The translations under genes were made by a program, and so were the position numbers. A DNA stretch of 64,000 nt from Sorex araneus (Eukaryota; Chordata; Mammalia; Eulipotyphla; Soricidae). Under the pieces are notes generated by a model that ran no database searches, was not told the origin of the DNA, and saw only the letters and a list, made by a program, of their open reading frames with translations. The stretch is taken from positions 151,708,919 through 151,772,918 of the forward strand of contig NC_073306.1 in NCBI RefSeq assembly GCF_027595985.1, given 5' to 3'. Each line of letters starts with the position of its first letter. The stretch's first letter is position 1. This document shows, in pieces, positions 46,400-56,386 of this stretch.

Positions 46400-46800
46400 C
46401 TACTACACGCGTGCCTTTCCATGTCATGGCTATTGTACTGAGCGCTGCCAAGATAGGGGTGAATCTATATCTCTTTGAATTGATGCTTTGGTGTTCTTGA
46501 AGTAGATGCCAAGAGTGGAAATGCTAAGTCATTGGAAGCTCCATCTCTGTTCTTAATTTTTTTTTGAAATCTCCTTTCTGTTTTCCATAGAGTCTGAACC
46601 AGATAATCCCACCAACTAGAGAGTTCCTTCCTCACCAACTCTCTACCAATATGGTTTCCAGCTTCATCGATATATGACCTTCTCATTGGGGTAATATACC
46701 TCATCTTGTTTTGATTTGCACTTCCTAGATCGTTAATTGCCAAATAACATTGAAGACCTGACTCTGAGAAAAGCTTCATTTGAATTAACTGCTGGTGTCT
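46400..46800 (-). mobile_element. L1 ORF2 fragment, minus strand
   Basis: CATGGCTATTGTACTGAGCGCTGCC, AGAGTGGAAATGCTAAGTCATTGG, GTCTGAACCAGATAATCCCACC and TACCTCATCTTGTTTTGATTTGC are the complement of L1 ORF2 3' sequence. Diverged and without a 3'UTR here. Confidence 0.75.
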
Positions 46801-46937
46801 ATCAAAAACTCTCTTTGCTTAGAGATGACTTTTCATCTTCTTTAGTTAAAAATTAATGGGAAGAACATGGCTTGAGATTCTAACCTTTCTATTCATTTTC
46901 TATTAGCTTCAGCTTCAACAATTTTTCATTTTTTATT

Positions 46938-47188
46938 GTAGCACTGTCACATTGTTGCACTGTTGTTCTGTTGTTCATCGATTTGCTTGAGTGGGCACCG
47001 GTAACGTCTCCATTGTGAGACTTATTACTGTTTTTGGCATATTGAATACGCCACAGGTATTTTGCCAGGCTTTGCCGTGCGGGCTGGATACTCTGGGTAG
47101 CTTGCCCGGCTCTCCGAGAGGGGCAAAGGAATCAAACCCGGGTCGGCCTCATGCAAGGCAAACACCCTACCTGCCGTGCTATCGATAA
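46938..47188 (-). mobile_element. Long-form SOR-headed SINE, minus strand
   Basis: GTTCATCGATTTGCTTGAGTGGGCACCGG, TTACTGTTTTTGGCATATTG, GTAGCTTGCCCGGCTCTCCG and then the complemented tRNA head (CAAACCCGGGTCGGCC, GCCGTGCTATCG). The tail is formed by GCACTGT repeats rather than poly(A). Confidence 0.93.
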
Positions 47189-47440
47189 TTGAATCATTGT
47201 GAGATAGAAAGTTGTTTATAAATGGCTTTCAGACATACAATTTTCCAACATTCATCCCTTCACCAGTGTACATGTCCCGCCATCAATGTCCCTAGCTTCC
47301 CTCCTTGCCCCGAGCCTGCCTCTGTGACAGATACTTCCCCTTTTAGGCACTGTGGTTTGCAACGCTTTTACTGAAAGGTCATCAGGTCTATCACTTTACC
47401 TTATTTCAGTACTCAGTTCTTGTCCAGAACATCAGCATTT
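47189..47440 (-). mobile_element. L1 3'UTR, minus strand
   Basis: AATTGAATCATTGTGAGATAG, CCCTTCACCAGTGTACATG, CTGTGACAGATACTTCCCC and TGTGGTTTGCAACGC. It abuts the SINE head, so the SINE apparently inserted at the L1 tail. Confidence 0.85.
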
Positions 47441-48120
47441 GTTTTTAATTAAAATAGAATGTGTGTGATGTGTGAATAAAAAGGATGTCTTAATAGGCCT
47501 AATATATCTGCTCGAGTTAAGGTGAAAAAGCACCTAGAGTTCCTTCTGTTGTTTTAGGATCTTGGTGAGGCTGGTGCTATGATTAAGGGCATTGCCCAAG
47601 CCTATTATTTATTATCTGTAATATCATTATTTGCAATTACATGCTGCCCCCTAGTGAAATAGCAGAAGGTCTGTGCTGGTGATAGTGGTTTTGTGCTTTT
47701 TCTATTTGAATTTTGGGGCTTATTAATGATTCTTCCCAATGTTGGAGAGAAAGTACTAATTGAAGTAAGAATTCCCAGGAAACAGGAGATCTATACAATA
47801 TGCATTCTTTGAATGTTTTATTTCAACATTTGTTTCAAGTCTATATTATACATTTTTAATGAAGACAGGCAAATTTAGCTTCTGGAATATATAACAATTA
47901 AATATCTTTCACAAATATAAAATGATAATAATACTTTTAGATAAACAGTTTCTTGCATCAGATGTTTGGTGGACTCAAATAAAATTCAAAAACAGACTTT
48001 ATTTTATCCTGGCATACTGTTTTATGCTGGCAGCTAGCTTTCTTTGTTTTGAAAATTATCATACTTCGTTACATTTTTCATTTATGTATTTATTTTCAAC
48101 TTAGGGTTACCTTTTCATGA
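47441..48120. other. Unassigned AT-rich sequence
   Basis: No recognisable repeat or exon. Confidence 0.4.
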
Positions 48121-48182
48121 TTCACAGATGTACCCCATGCCAAGCAAATGCCTTAATTCCTGCACTATTTTCTTTCTGGCCC
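48121..48182 (-). mobile_element. SINE head fragment, minus strand
   Basis: CCATGCCAAGCAAATGCCTTAATTCCTGCACTATTTTCTTTCTGGCCCC is the reverse of a diverged tRNA head only. Confidence 0.55.
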
Positions 48183-48224
48183 CTTCTTTTGTTTATTTAT
48201 TTATATTCATTCATTCATTCATTT

Positions 48225-48390
48225 ATTGTTACACCTGGCAGTGCTCACAGCTTAGTTACTCTTTCTCTTAGCTCTGTGCTCAGGAATCCTTCCTGGCGGT
48301 GCTTGGGTAACCACATGCAGTGTCAGGGATTGAACCCGGGTCTGCCACATGCAAGGCAAGCCCCTTACCCAAGGTGCCGTCTCAGGCCCT
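48225..48390 (-). mobile_element. SOR-type SINE, minus strand
   Basis: ACACCTGGCAGTGCTCACAGC, CTCTGTGCTCAGGAATCC, GGCGGTGCTTGGGTAACC, GATTGAACCCGGGTCTGCC, GCCGTCTCAGGCCC. It is preceded by an ATTC/TTTA-rich simple stretch (48190-48226). Confidence 0.88.
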
Positions 48391-48639
48391 TTCTCGGTTT
48401 ACTTTTTTCAGACAAATGAAGTCAAAAAGAAAAAGAAAAGGAACCTCCCGGGAAAGAAAGTGCATCCATCTTCAGTGTTTGAGGAAAGTGTTCCTACCTC
48501 ACCAGCCTCCTCCCACCCCCTCTTAGTTTTCTCCTCTCTAGCCCCCAACTTTCCTCACTGCAGTGTTTGCCCAGATCTGACAATGTTTTTCTTGCTGTTT
48601 TCAGCCAGATAGCGTTTGAAATTCCCAGCACACGGCGAG

Positions 48640-49060
48640 TCCCCTTTAGACGATCACCTGGAGCCCTGATACAGACTGTGCACCAATGAATCGGCTAGAC
48701 TGGGACCTCGGCGGGAAGCAAGTCCCCCCGCTCCTCCGCGCTAGACGGAAGGTGCCTGGCCCGTAGGCCCAGACTGATTGCCCGGGACTCAGAGACTCTC
48801 AGCGCGGAGCTGAGTCTCAAGTGTCTTCTTGGCTTCGGAGGGTCCTTGATGCTCGCACGTGCTCCTTCAGTGGGATTAGAGAGCTGGGGCCTGAGTGCGG
48901 GGAGAGGAGCCGCACCCAGCTCGCAGGAGGAGATCCAGAGCGAGTATCTGGGATGCTCTGCAGCCAACGAAGGCGTTGCTATTGATGGAGTCTTAGCCAC
49001 CCCAGCCTGTCCCCTGCTGTGCCCGTCCCATGGGCCAGGCCAGGGGAACCGTTGCTGAAA
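48640..49060. promoter_or_regulatory. Orphan CpG-rich patch
   Basis: 48690-48965 holds roughly 20 CpGs in about 275 bp by hand count, far above the surrounding intergenic DNA, with GC near 60 percent. I see no SINE or pseudogene in it. It could be a small CpG island (alternative promoter or enhancer) or a CpG-rich unrecognised repeat. Confidence 0.45.
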
Positions 49061-49212
49061 TTAGAGGTGAGCAGCTGCCTTCCCATGCCACCCATACTCG
49101 GCTGGCAGCGAATTTGACTTCTCAGACATCCTTGGCTCTGTAAGCCAAAAGGAAAAACTGAGCTGATTTAGCAATATTAAGAGTAGTCTATTCCTAAGAA
49201 CGATTCATCACT

Positions 49213-49560
49213 CTTTTTTTTTTAGATTTTTAAAATTTTATTTTATTTTTATAAAGTAGTTCATAATGGGCTGGAGCGATAGCACAGCGGGTAGGGCGTT
49301 TGTCTTGCACGAGGCCAACCGGGGTTTGATTCCTCCATTCCTCTCTGAGAGCCCTGCAAACTACCGAGAGTATCCCGCCCGCACGGCAGAGCCTGGCAAG
49401 CTACCCATGACGTACTCGATATGCCAGCAACAGTAACAAGTCTCACAATGGAGACTTACTGGTGCCCGCTCGAGCAAATCAATGAACAACGGGAGGACAG
49501 TGCTACAGTGCTACAGTTCACAATATTTGATTACAGCTAATATTTGAGCACCAATCCCAC
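49213..49560 (-). mobile_element. L1 3'UTR, minus strand, split by a SINE
   Basis: AAAATTTTATTTTATTTTTATAAAGTAGTTCATAAT (49225-49266) and, after the SINE, ACAGCTAATATTTGAGCACCAATCCCACC (49531-49563) form one L1 3'UTR. Confidence 0.7.
49267..49515 (+). mobile_element. Long-form SOR-headed SINE, complete
   Basis: Head GGGCTGGAGCGATAGCACAG, B box GGGGTTTGATTCC, body GAGCCTGGCAAGCTACCC and CTCACAATGGAGAC, and end GACAGTGCTACAGTGCTAC. Short imperfect flanks AGTTCATAAT and AGTTCACAAT suggest a target-site duplication. Confidence 0.95.
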
Positions 49561-50495
49561 CGCCGTTACACATTCCCCAAGCAGAACCAAAATAATTTAT
49601 TTTGCATTGTTTGCTACGAATAATCTACTAAAAATGATCCAAAAAAGTTTCCCTAGAGGAAAATGTGTGAAGATTGTTATATTCCTCCCAAGGGCCATTA
49701 AGCCCTTTTATAAGAGGTCACTAATATGTTGTTAGAGATTGAGCCGTGTATGTGTATGTGTGTGTGTATATATATATATATATGTATATATATATACATA
49801 AATCACTCTTCTTATAGTTAATGTTATGAAAAATGGTAGCTTGTTCACAGCTGTAAGGTCCATTTTTTTTTAGGTCCATGTTTTTGATAAAGATCTCACA
49901 GCCAGAAACGCTTCTCCAGAAAGCAAAGAGTTCTGCTTGCATCTGACACAGCATTATTTTCAGGATATATCAACCAACATGGAAGGAATGTCAAGGAGAA
50001 ATGGGGGTGTTTTACTAAGGAGGAGGCTCTAGGGTGCTTTTGTTTTTTAACAACCTGGCAAATAAGACAGTTGTGCACAAGTTATGGCTCTGGTGCTCGC
50101 TGGTGCTCACTGGGGGCTCACACTTGCTCGCCCGGGCCAGCATCCTGCTGGGGTCCCAGAGAGCTGGTGCTTCTGCACACCTGGAAGTCATTGGATGATG
50201 GAGGCTGAGACTCTCTACATGGTGTTCTAAGCCCCGTGCCACTCCATGGGGCCCTCACCTGGCACTTACAACTTTTCTCATCAGTGCCCTGCCTGTACTA
50301 CCCCCCAAAGAGCTCTCCCACCTTTTCCAGATATTAAAATCTACTCAAGCTTTCAGGTTTGATTCGAATCTCAAATTGGATCAGTACTAAAGCCGGTCAG
50401 AATGGAGTAAGAGATATTGCTTGTGCCCATGTACTTCCAAGCAGTTTGAGGGCAGTGTGAGAAAAAGCAAAATTTAAAAAATAATAGACAGGAGG
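49561..50495. other. Unassigned sequence with (TA/TG) microsatellite
   Basis: A TGTG/TATA alternation lies at 49750-49800. The rest holds no recognised repeat or exon. Confidence 0.45.
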
Positions 50496-50580
50496 CAAGA
50501 TGTGGCAGTGCTCAGTGGTAGGGCACTCGTCTTACATATGTGAGTCTTGGGTTCAATCGCAGGCACTGCAAAAAAAAATT
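50496..50580 (+). mobile_element. Candidate tRNA-derived SINE distinct from the SOR type
   Basis: GTGCTCAGTGGTAGGGC resembles the tRNA-Ala-type A-box region (GCTCAGTGGTAGAGC), and GGGTTCAATCGCAGGCAC a B box with 3' stem. It is followed by A9. It is like ID-type elements; no SOR body follows. Confidence 0.6.
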
Positions 50581-50753
50581 ATGGCAAAAAAGGAAAAATA
50601 AATACCATAGAAGAAATAAATACTTAAGGTGCTTAAGGGCTGGGATAATTTTTAGTCTTGACATGTGCATTTCTGTACTGTACTTCTAATTCTTTGCACT
50701 GTTTTTTAAAATGCAAAATGCAAAAAGAAAGATAATCAAAAGTAACTATACCT

Positions 50754-50932
50754 GGGGCTGGAGCGATAGCACAGCAGGTAGGGCATTGGCCTTGCACACA
50801 GCTGACCTGGGTTTGATTCCCGGCATTCCATATGGTCCTCCCCAGGACCGCCAGGGGTAATTCCTGAGTGCATGAGCCAGGAGTAACCCCTGTACATCGC
50901 TGAGTGTGAGCCAAAAAGCAAAAAAAAAAAAA
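50754..50932 (+). mobile_element. SOR-type SINE with exact 16-bp target-site duplication
   Basis: Near-consensus: GGGCTGGAGCGATAGCACAG, full body and A-tail. AAAAGTAACTATACCT flanks it at 50738-50753 and 50933-50948. Confidence 0.97.
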
Positions 50933-51049
50933 AAAAGTAACTATACCTAAATATCTGAGGCTTCAGATAAGGGGCCGATTTTACTTTGAGAGTATGGAGG
51001 CCCTATAGAGAAACCTGGAATTGGTCTTGTTTCAGAAGGGTCTCTTTCT

Positions 51050-51180
51050 TCTTTTTTGGGGGGGCAGTGCTCAGGGTTTACTCCTGGCTTTGTGCTCAGG
51101 GCTCGGAGTGCTGAGGATCAAACTCTCCAAAGTTGCATGGAAAGCAAGCACCTTATCTACTGTGCTATCTCTCTGGCCCC
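51050..51180 (-). mobile_element. SOR-type SINE, diverged, minus strand
   Basis: CAGTGCTCAGGGTTTACTCC, CTTTGTGCTCAGGGC, GAGTGCTGAGGATCAAAC and CTGTGCTATCTCTCTGGCCCC. Confidence 0.88.
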
Positions 51181-51212
51181 TCAGATGCATCTCTCTTCCT
51201 CTCTCTCTCTCT

Positions 51213-51530
51213 CTCTTAAACTTTTTTATTGAATCACCGAGATAGATCCTTACAAAGCTGTTCATGATTGGATTCCAACACCCATCCATTCACAGTGTAC
51301 ATTTCCCAGCACCAGTGTCCCCGGGTTCCCTCCCATCACCCCCACGCCCCACCCCCTGCCTTTCTCTATGGCAGACGCTTTTCTTCTCTCTCTCTCTGTC
51401 TCTCTCTCTGTCTCTGTCTCTCTCTCTCTGCTATTGGGCATTATGGTTAACAATACAGATACTGACCAGTTTACATATTGATTTAACCTCTTTGTTCCCC
51501 TCCACACACACCCCATTCTTTAGATCTAGA
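51213..51530 (-). mobile_element. L1 3'UTR with TCTG microsatellite, minus strand
   Basis: TTTTTTATTGAATCACCGAG, CACCAGTGTCCCCGGG, CTATGGCAGACGCTTTTC, TC/TG run (51385-51430), then CATTATGGTTAACAATACAG. Same arrangement as 7374-7905. Confidence 0.88.
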
Positions 51531-51559
51531 CCCAAGTCTAGATGGGCAACTGAGGAATT

Positions 51560-52548
51560 AAAGATGGTCTACTTACATGTCTGTTTTTTCACCCAAAGAC
51601 TCGTTAACTATTGACCTCTCCACTCAAATCCCAAATCTCATCTCAATATCACTTTGTTCCCAATATTTTTTACCTGAAATCATTTTATTTATGACAGACT
51701 GCAACAAGTATGGTTGCCTTTAACTGTAAATGCAGCTTCAAAAAGGAGAACGTTTTCCCTTGATCATAAGTAATATCAAACCCAATATTAGTTTGGATTC
51801 ATTTTACTGTTAATATTATTTACTTTGTGAAAAGAGGCTAACCCCAATTAGCATTGTGAATTGTCTGCCCTGTAATGACCAGCTATCCCATTCTATTACA
51901 TTACTGAAATCATTTGCATAATAATTATGGTTTAGTTCTATTGGTAATTGGAATTGTTTCCCTTCTGGTAATGATGTAACAGTGGTCTCATTAATCACAT
52001 GTAAAACCTTGCCAGATGGCAGATTTAAGGAAGTAATACAGTAATCCACTCCCACTACATTCATGGTCACTACCATCACAAGTGTTTCTATTTGCTCCAC
52101 TGTCTTTCCTCTAATATATTTTTAGTTTCTAAACCACTCATGCGATGGAAAAAACAATTTAAGCTGAAAACATGGTTGGCCTAGAGAAATGTTATTTAAA
52201 AATTTAATAGTCTTAAATTTGTACATTACCCATCGTGTCCTCCTTACCTTTCTAAATTCCTCCCTCCTGATGATAAATGAAGTCTCAATAAATGTCATAT
52301 GCTATCAAAGAAATGGAAGCATATTTATCTCTGTGCATGTGTCTGAATATGTATATATGCAATTTGCTTAAAAAGAGCTAAATATAATTGAGGAAAGCTA
52401 GAGGTTCCATAACAAAACAAAACCGGAAGGTGACTTTCACCTACAAAAAGCATTCTTTTAAACAAAGTCCTTAAATCTCAAGAGCCTTTTATGCAATTAT
52501 TATTTAATCTATAATTTCCCCCTTAAAGGATTAACTCAACCCGTCTAC
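51560..52548. promoter_or_regulatory. AT-rich repeat-free block with dense homeodomain-type motifs (candidate enhancer)
   Basis: Between 51730 and 52110 I read CCCAATTAGC, ATTTGCATAATAATTATGG, TTGGTAATTGGAATTG, TCATTAATCACATG and CCAGATGGC (E-box-like) with almost no low-complexity erosion. No SINE or L1 is present. This texture matches conserved developmental non-coding elements; conservation itself cannot be tested here. Confidence 0.4.
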
Positions 52549-52561
52549 ATTTAGCATGCAC

Positions 52562-52804
52562 TGTAGCACTGTCATCCCGTTGTTCATCGATTTGCTCGAG
52601 TGGGCACCAGCAATGTCTCCATGGTGAGACTTGTTACTGTTTTTGGCATATTGAATATGCCACGGGGAGCTTGCCAGGCTCAGCCATGCGGGCAAGATAC
52701 TTCAGTAGCTTGCCAGGCTCTCTGAGAGGGGCGGAGGAATAGAACCAGGGTTGGCCTCGTGCAAGGCAAATGCCCTACCCGCTGTGCTATCACTCCAGCT
52801 CTAA
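52562..52804 (-). mobile_element. Long-form SOR-headed SINE with 13-bp target-site duplication
   Basis: Antisense body and head complete (GTTGTTCATCGATTTGCTCG to GCTGTGCTATCACTCCAGC). ATTTAGCATGCAC (52549-52561) and ATTTAGCATACAC (52805-52817) flank it with one mismatch. Confidence 0.95.
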
Positions 52805-52889
52805 ATTTAGCATACACATTTATTTACATGCATGTGCATACATGCACACACTTTTGTAGATATGTATACATCACCTATTATTTGAGGCA

Positions 52890-53085
52890 AGATGGTAGAA
52901 TACAAAGAATATAGGCATGGAGTCAAGTACAGTTAAGTCATTCTTGACAATGACTGTATGTTAAGACATTCTCTCTATCTGAGTGCCAGTTTCCTCCCTC
53001 ATCTATAAAATGGCCGTCACCAGCATCATTGTTGTCTCCATCATGTTTGGGATTTGCTAACACCAGAATGTGCAAGCATTTAAGT
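52890..53085 (+). mobile_element. MIR SINE, diverged
   Basis: TAGAATACAAAGAATATAGGCATGGAGTC, then AGTGCCAGTTTCCTCCCTCATCTATAAAATGG, which is the MIR sense core. Confidence 0.7.
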
Positions 53086-53239
53086 AAAATTAAAACTAAT
53101 AAGTATTTCAGGTTCTTTAGACTTTCAGTTTCTCTAACAGCTACTCAGTTCTGTAGTGATCAAAACAGCAACAACAATATGTAAATGATGGCTATCTTGC
53201 CATTCCTACATATGTTAAAGAGGATATAATTCTGAGGCC

Positions 53240-53412
53240 TGGGACCAGAGCAATAGTACAGTGGATAGGGTATTGTCTTGCACTTGTCTGATCTGGATTC
53301 AATCCCCAGCACCCTATATGATATGGTCCCCTGAGCACCACCAAGAATGATCCCTGAGCGCAGAACGAGGGTTAGTCCCTCAGCATGTCAGGGTGCAATC
53401 CTAAAATGAAAC
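53240..53412 (+). mobile_element. SOR-type SINE
   Basis: GGGACCAGAGCAATAGTACAG, GATTCAATCCCCAGCACCC, CCTGAGCACCACCAAGAATG, end AAAATGAAACAAAACC. Confidence 0.88.
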
Positions 53413-53433
53413 AAAACCAAATCAAAGAATTCT

Positions 53434-53610
53434 GGAGGCTGGAGAAATAGCATAGACGGCAAGGCACTTGCCTTGAATGCAGCCAACACTAGTTTGATCC
53501 TGGATCCCACACACTGCACATGGTCCTCTGGTCCTCTGAGCACTGCACAGAGTGAAGGATGCCCCTCAGCCATCTCCAAGAGTGACTCAAACCTTCCTCC
53601 AGTCTTAAAA
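53434..53610 (+). mobile_element. SOR-type SINE, diverged, tandem to the previous one
   Basis: GGCTGGAGAAATAGCATAGACGG, CACTTGCCTTGAATGCAGCC and a drifted body. Its A-rich tail leads into the GA repeat. Confidence 0.75.
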
Positions 53611-53613
53611 TAA

Positions 53614-53786
53614 ATGAGGGATAGAGATAAAGAGAGACAGAGAAAGTGAAAGAGAAGAGAGAGAAGGAGAGAGAAAGAGAGAGTACACAAGAGAGAAAGG
53701 GAAAGAGGGAAAGAGAGAGAGGGAGAGAGAGGGAAAGAGAGAGAGAGAGAAGGAGAGGGAGAGAGTGAGGGAGAGAGAGGGAGAAT
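53614..53786. repeat. (GA)n/(GAAA)n purine tract
   Basis: About 170 bp of GAGA/GGGA/AAGA, apparently grown from the preceding SINE tail. Confidence 0.95.
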
Positions 53787-53932
53787 TAGTTTACTAAGCA
53801 TACCTGAAAATTTTGAAAATCACTGGAAATATATGGAACACCAGAGAGAAATGAAACAGAATCATTGATGATTTCAGAAATAGAGAAGTTTTGGGTGATC
53901 CTCTGAGTGCAATATAAAGGACACATCACAAA

Positions 53933-53934
<2 letters not shown>

Positions 53935-53973
<39 letters not shown>
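53935..53973. repeat. (CA)n microsatellite
   Basis: About 19 CA units. Confidence 0.97.
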
Positions 53974-53977
<4 letters not shown>

Positions 53978-54039
53978 AATTAAGAACTATATGCATCTGG
54001 TCATTTGCTGAGATAAATAGGGACTGTTACATCTTTTTG

Positions 54040-54205
54040 TTTGTTTTGGGCCACCTCCAGCCATGCCTAGGGGCTTAGTCCTGGCTCTGTGACCAAGGAT
54101 CACTCCTGGTGGGACTTGGGGAATCATATGAAGGGACAGGAATCAAACCTGGGTTGGTCACGAGCAAGGCAAGCACCCTACTCACTGTGCCATCACTCTG
54201 GCCCC
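54040..54205 (-). mobile_element. SOR-type SINE, minus strand
   Basis: TTTGGGCCACCTCCAGCC, GTCCTGGCTCTGTGACC, CAAACCTGGGTTGGTC and CTGTGCCATCACTCTGGCCCC. Confidence 0.88.
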
Positions 54206-54339
54206 TGTTGCATTGTCTGATCTGTAGTCTTAGCACAAACAGGTATATGGTGAAGGCAGGTGAAGAAAGAAGGATGGGGTCTGGGGGTTCTGGGACAGCT
54301 TAGACATGGTGGTCATGAAGAACTGTTGCAATCAGAACT

Positions 54340-54410
54340 GTTTAATTCCGAAGATGACAGAAACAAATGACTCCCCACTCTTCAAGCCTCAGTTAGAGAC
54401 GTTGGCATAA
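54340..54410. repeat. Local duplicate, copy 1 (partner at 56080-56150)
   Basis: AACAAATGACTCCCCACTCTTCAA and neighbouring bases recur at 56098-56121, with similar flanks for about 60 bp. Family unknown. Confidence 0.75.
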
Positions 54411-54784
54411 AGTGCTCCCAGAGTGCAAGAGGAGTCTGCTGACTGAGTTTGAGGCAGGCAGGTGGGCAGCTAGGAGCCTTGCCCAGTTAGCTAAGGAGGG
54501 AAGTGGCCCAGGATCAAGGACGTCTCATGGAGAGGGGGGATGGGATCTGAAATCCCTGTAGTTTGGGGAGCAGGAAAAAACTCTCAGACAACACTACAGG
54601 TGGAGCACTCCGGAGGTGATGTCAATTCCCCACACACGTTGTGTTCTGGTTTGGCATTGCCACTAACTGATCTCTAGCTTCTTTGAGGAAGCGTTAAGGT
54701 GGGGCTAAGAAATTGAGACAGGGAAGTGAGAAACCACAAAGGAAACTGGGGCTTCCCTCTGCAGCAGGCTCAGAGACTGTGAAG

Positions 54785-55190
54785 AGTTAAACTTGTACCA
54801 GGAGGATTAATCCACAGCTTGGAAGCTGGCCTCACGTGCTGGGGGGAAAAGCAGCTCAGATAGAGAAGGGACCACCAAGTAAAGGGTGCTAGGAGGGCCC
54901 GCTCGGGATGGGAGATGTGTGCTGAAGGTAGACTATAGACTGAACATGATGGCCACTTAATACCTCTATTGCAAACCACAACACCCAAAAGGAGAGAGAG
55001 AGCAAAAGGGAATGCCCTGCCACAGAGGTAGGGTGGGGTGGGGGTGGTGGGAGGGATACTGGGACCATTGGTGGCAGAGAATGGGCACTGGTGGAGGTAT
55101 GGGCACTTGAACATTGTATGACTGAAATGCAAGCACGAAAGTTTGTAAGTCTGTAACTGTACCTCACGGTGATTCACTAATAAAAAATTA
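54785..55190 (+). mobile_element. L1 3'UTR
   Basis: CACAGCTTGGAAGCTGGCCTC, GACTATAGACTGAACATGATGG, AACACCCAAAAGGAGAGAG, G-rich segment, CCTCACGGTGATTCACTAATAAAAAA. Same subfamily as 18822-19491. Confidence 0.92.
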
Positions 55191-55360
55191 AAGACAAAAA
55201 AACAACTTGCCCCACTGTGGGCTAGGCCTTCTGCTCATGCATATCCACTTGTCCTATTGCTTATGTTCTCTGGGGAGCTCTGACCAACGTAGGCGTGAGC
55301 TGAGCATTATGTCGTCAGAATCATGTGCATTATTATTATGATCAATTGTTAGAATTTGAT

Positions 55361-55500
55361 TTTGTTCAGGAGCCACAGTCTGTAGTCTCAGAAGCTCCAT
55401 TCATGAGTGTCCCCTGGCTATGCTTGGGGACCGTATAGTGTTAGGAACTGAGCCAAGGCCAGCTACACTCAAGGCAAGTGCCTTACCCCCGTCCTCTCTC
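55361..55500 (-). mobile_element. Diverged SINE-like segment, duplicate copy 1
   Basis: GGCTATGCTTGGGGACCGTATAGTG and CACTCAAGGCAAGTGCCTTACCCC resemble a degraded antisense SOR SINE. The whole stretch recurs in direct orientation at 55918-56043. Confidence 0.65.
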
Positions 55501-55589
55501 TCTGACTCATCATGTCCTTTAGTTTTGATTTTTCAGGTGAGAGGAAAAGTGGAGACAGAAGCTGGACTTGGAGGCAGGAGTTCGGAGGT

Positions 55590-55680
55590 AGAACCGTGTT
55601 TATTGAGCACCTACCTCAGGACAAGCTCAACTGTTTCATGTCTTTGTCTAATGTCAACCCTTGGCTGAAGTTATGTAATG
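55590..55680. mobile_element. Possible MIR remnant
   Basis: GTTTATTGAGCACCTACCTCAGG resembles the MIR block TTATTGAGCACCTACTATGTG. The match is short. Confidence 0.35.
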
Positions 55681-55917
55681 AAGTTATGGCGCTTCGTAAA
55701 AACAACTCTTCATGCGTCTCTGTGCTCTGTGCTCCTGAGCTTCCTACCTGGTCCCCACGAACCTCAGGATCAAGACGGATTCCTCAGCGAAGCAAGCACA
55801 GACCTGCCCGCTCTCCCCAGAACTCATCAGGCCCATTTGTTGTGGCACTTCCTTGTCTGGGGTGTTGACTTCTTGAGTCTGGGCCTTTCAAAAGAGTTCT
55901 GCTCAGACTCACCAGGG

Positions 55918-56043
55918 GTTTTTGTTCAGGAGCCACCTCTGTAGTCTCAGAAGCTCTGTTCATGAGTGTCCGCCGGCTGTGCTCGGGGACCGTATAGTGT
56001 TAGGAATTGAGCCAAGGGCAGCCACACTCAAGGCAATGTCCTA
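55918..56043 (-). mobile_element. Diverged SINE-like segment, duplicate copy 2
   Basis: It matches 55361-55486 over about 125 bp from TTTTGTTCAGGAGCCAC to CACTCAAGGCAA, with roughly ten substitutions and small indels. Confidence 0.75.
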
Positions 56044-56079
56044 TGGTGCGACAGGTTTTTCTCTAGCGGATGCCTGGGA

Positions 56080-56150
56080 TGGGGCTAAGATGGCAGGAAC
56101 AAATGACTCCCCACTCTTCAATTCCTCAGTAAGGGGCTTTGGCATAGTTT
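56080..56150. repeat. Local duplicate, copy 2 (partner at 54340-54410)
   Basis: AAGATGGCAGGAACAAATGACTCC and GGCTTTGGCATAG match the copy at 54340-54410. Confidence 0.75.
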
Positions 56151-56177
56151 ATTTTTTATTCTTCTTTACTAGAAAGG

Positions 56178-56386
56178 AGCACAGCAGGTAGGGCATTTGC
56201 CTTTCTGTCCCTCTCGGAGAGCCCGGCAAGCTACTGAGAGTATCTCATCTGCACAGCAGAGCCTGGCAAGCTCCCCGTGGAGTATTCGATATGCCAAAAA
56301 CAGTAATAAGTCTCACAATGGAGACGTCACTGGTGCCCGCTCAAGCAAATCGATGAACAATGGGATGACAGTGCGACAGACAGTGC
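56178..56386 (+). mobile_element. Long-form SINE lacking its B-box region, 11-bp target-site duplication
   Basis: It begins at GCACAGCAGGTAGGGC (head 5' end missing), jumps from GCATTTGCCTT straight to CTGTCCCTCTCGGAG, and so lacks the GACCCGGGTTCGATTCC region. The rest of the body is intact. TACTAGAAAGG flanks it at 56167-56177 and 56387-56397. Confidence 0.9.
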
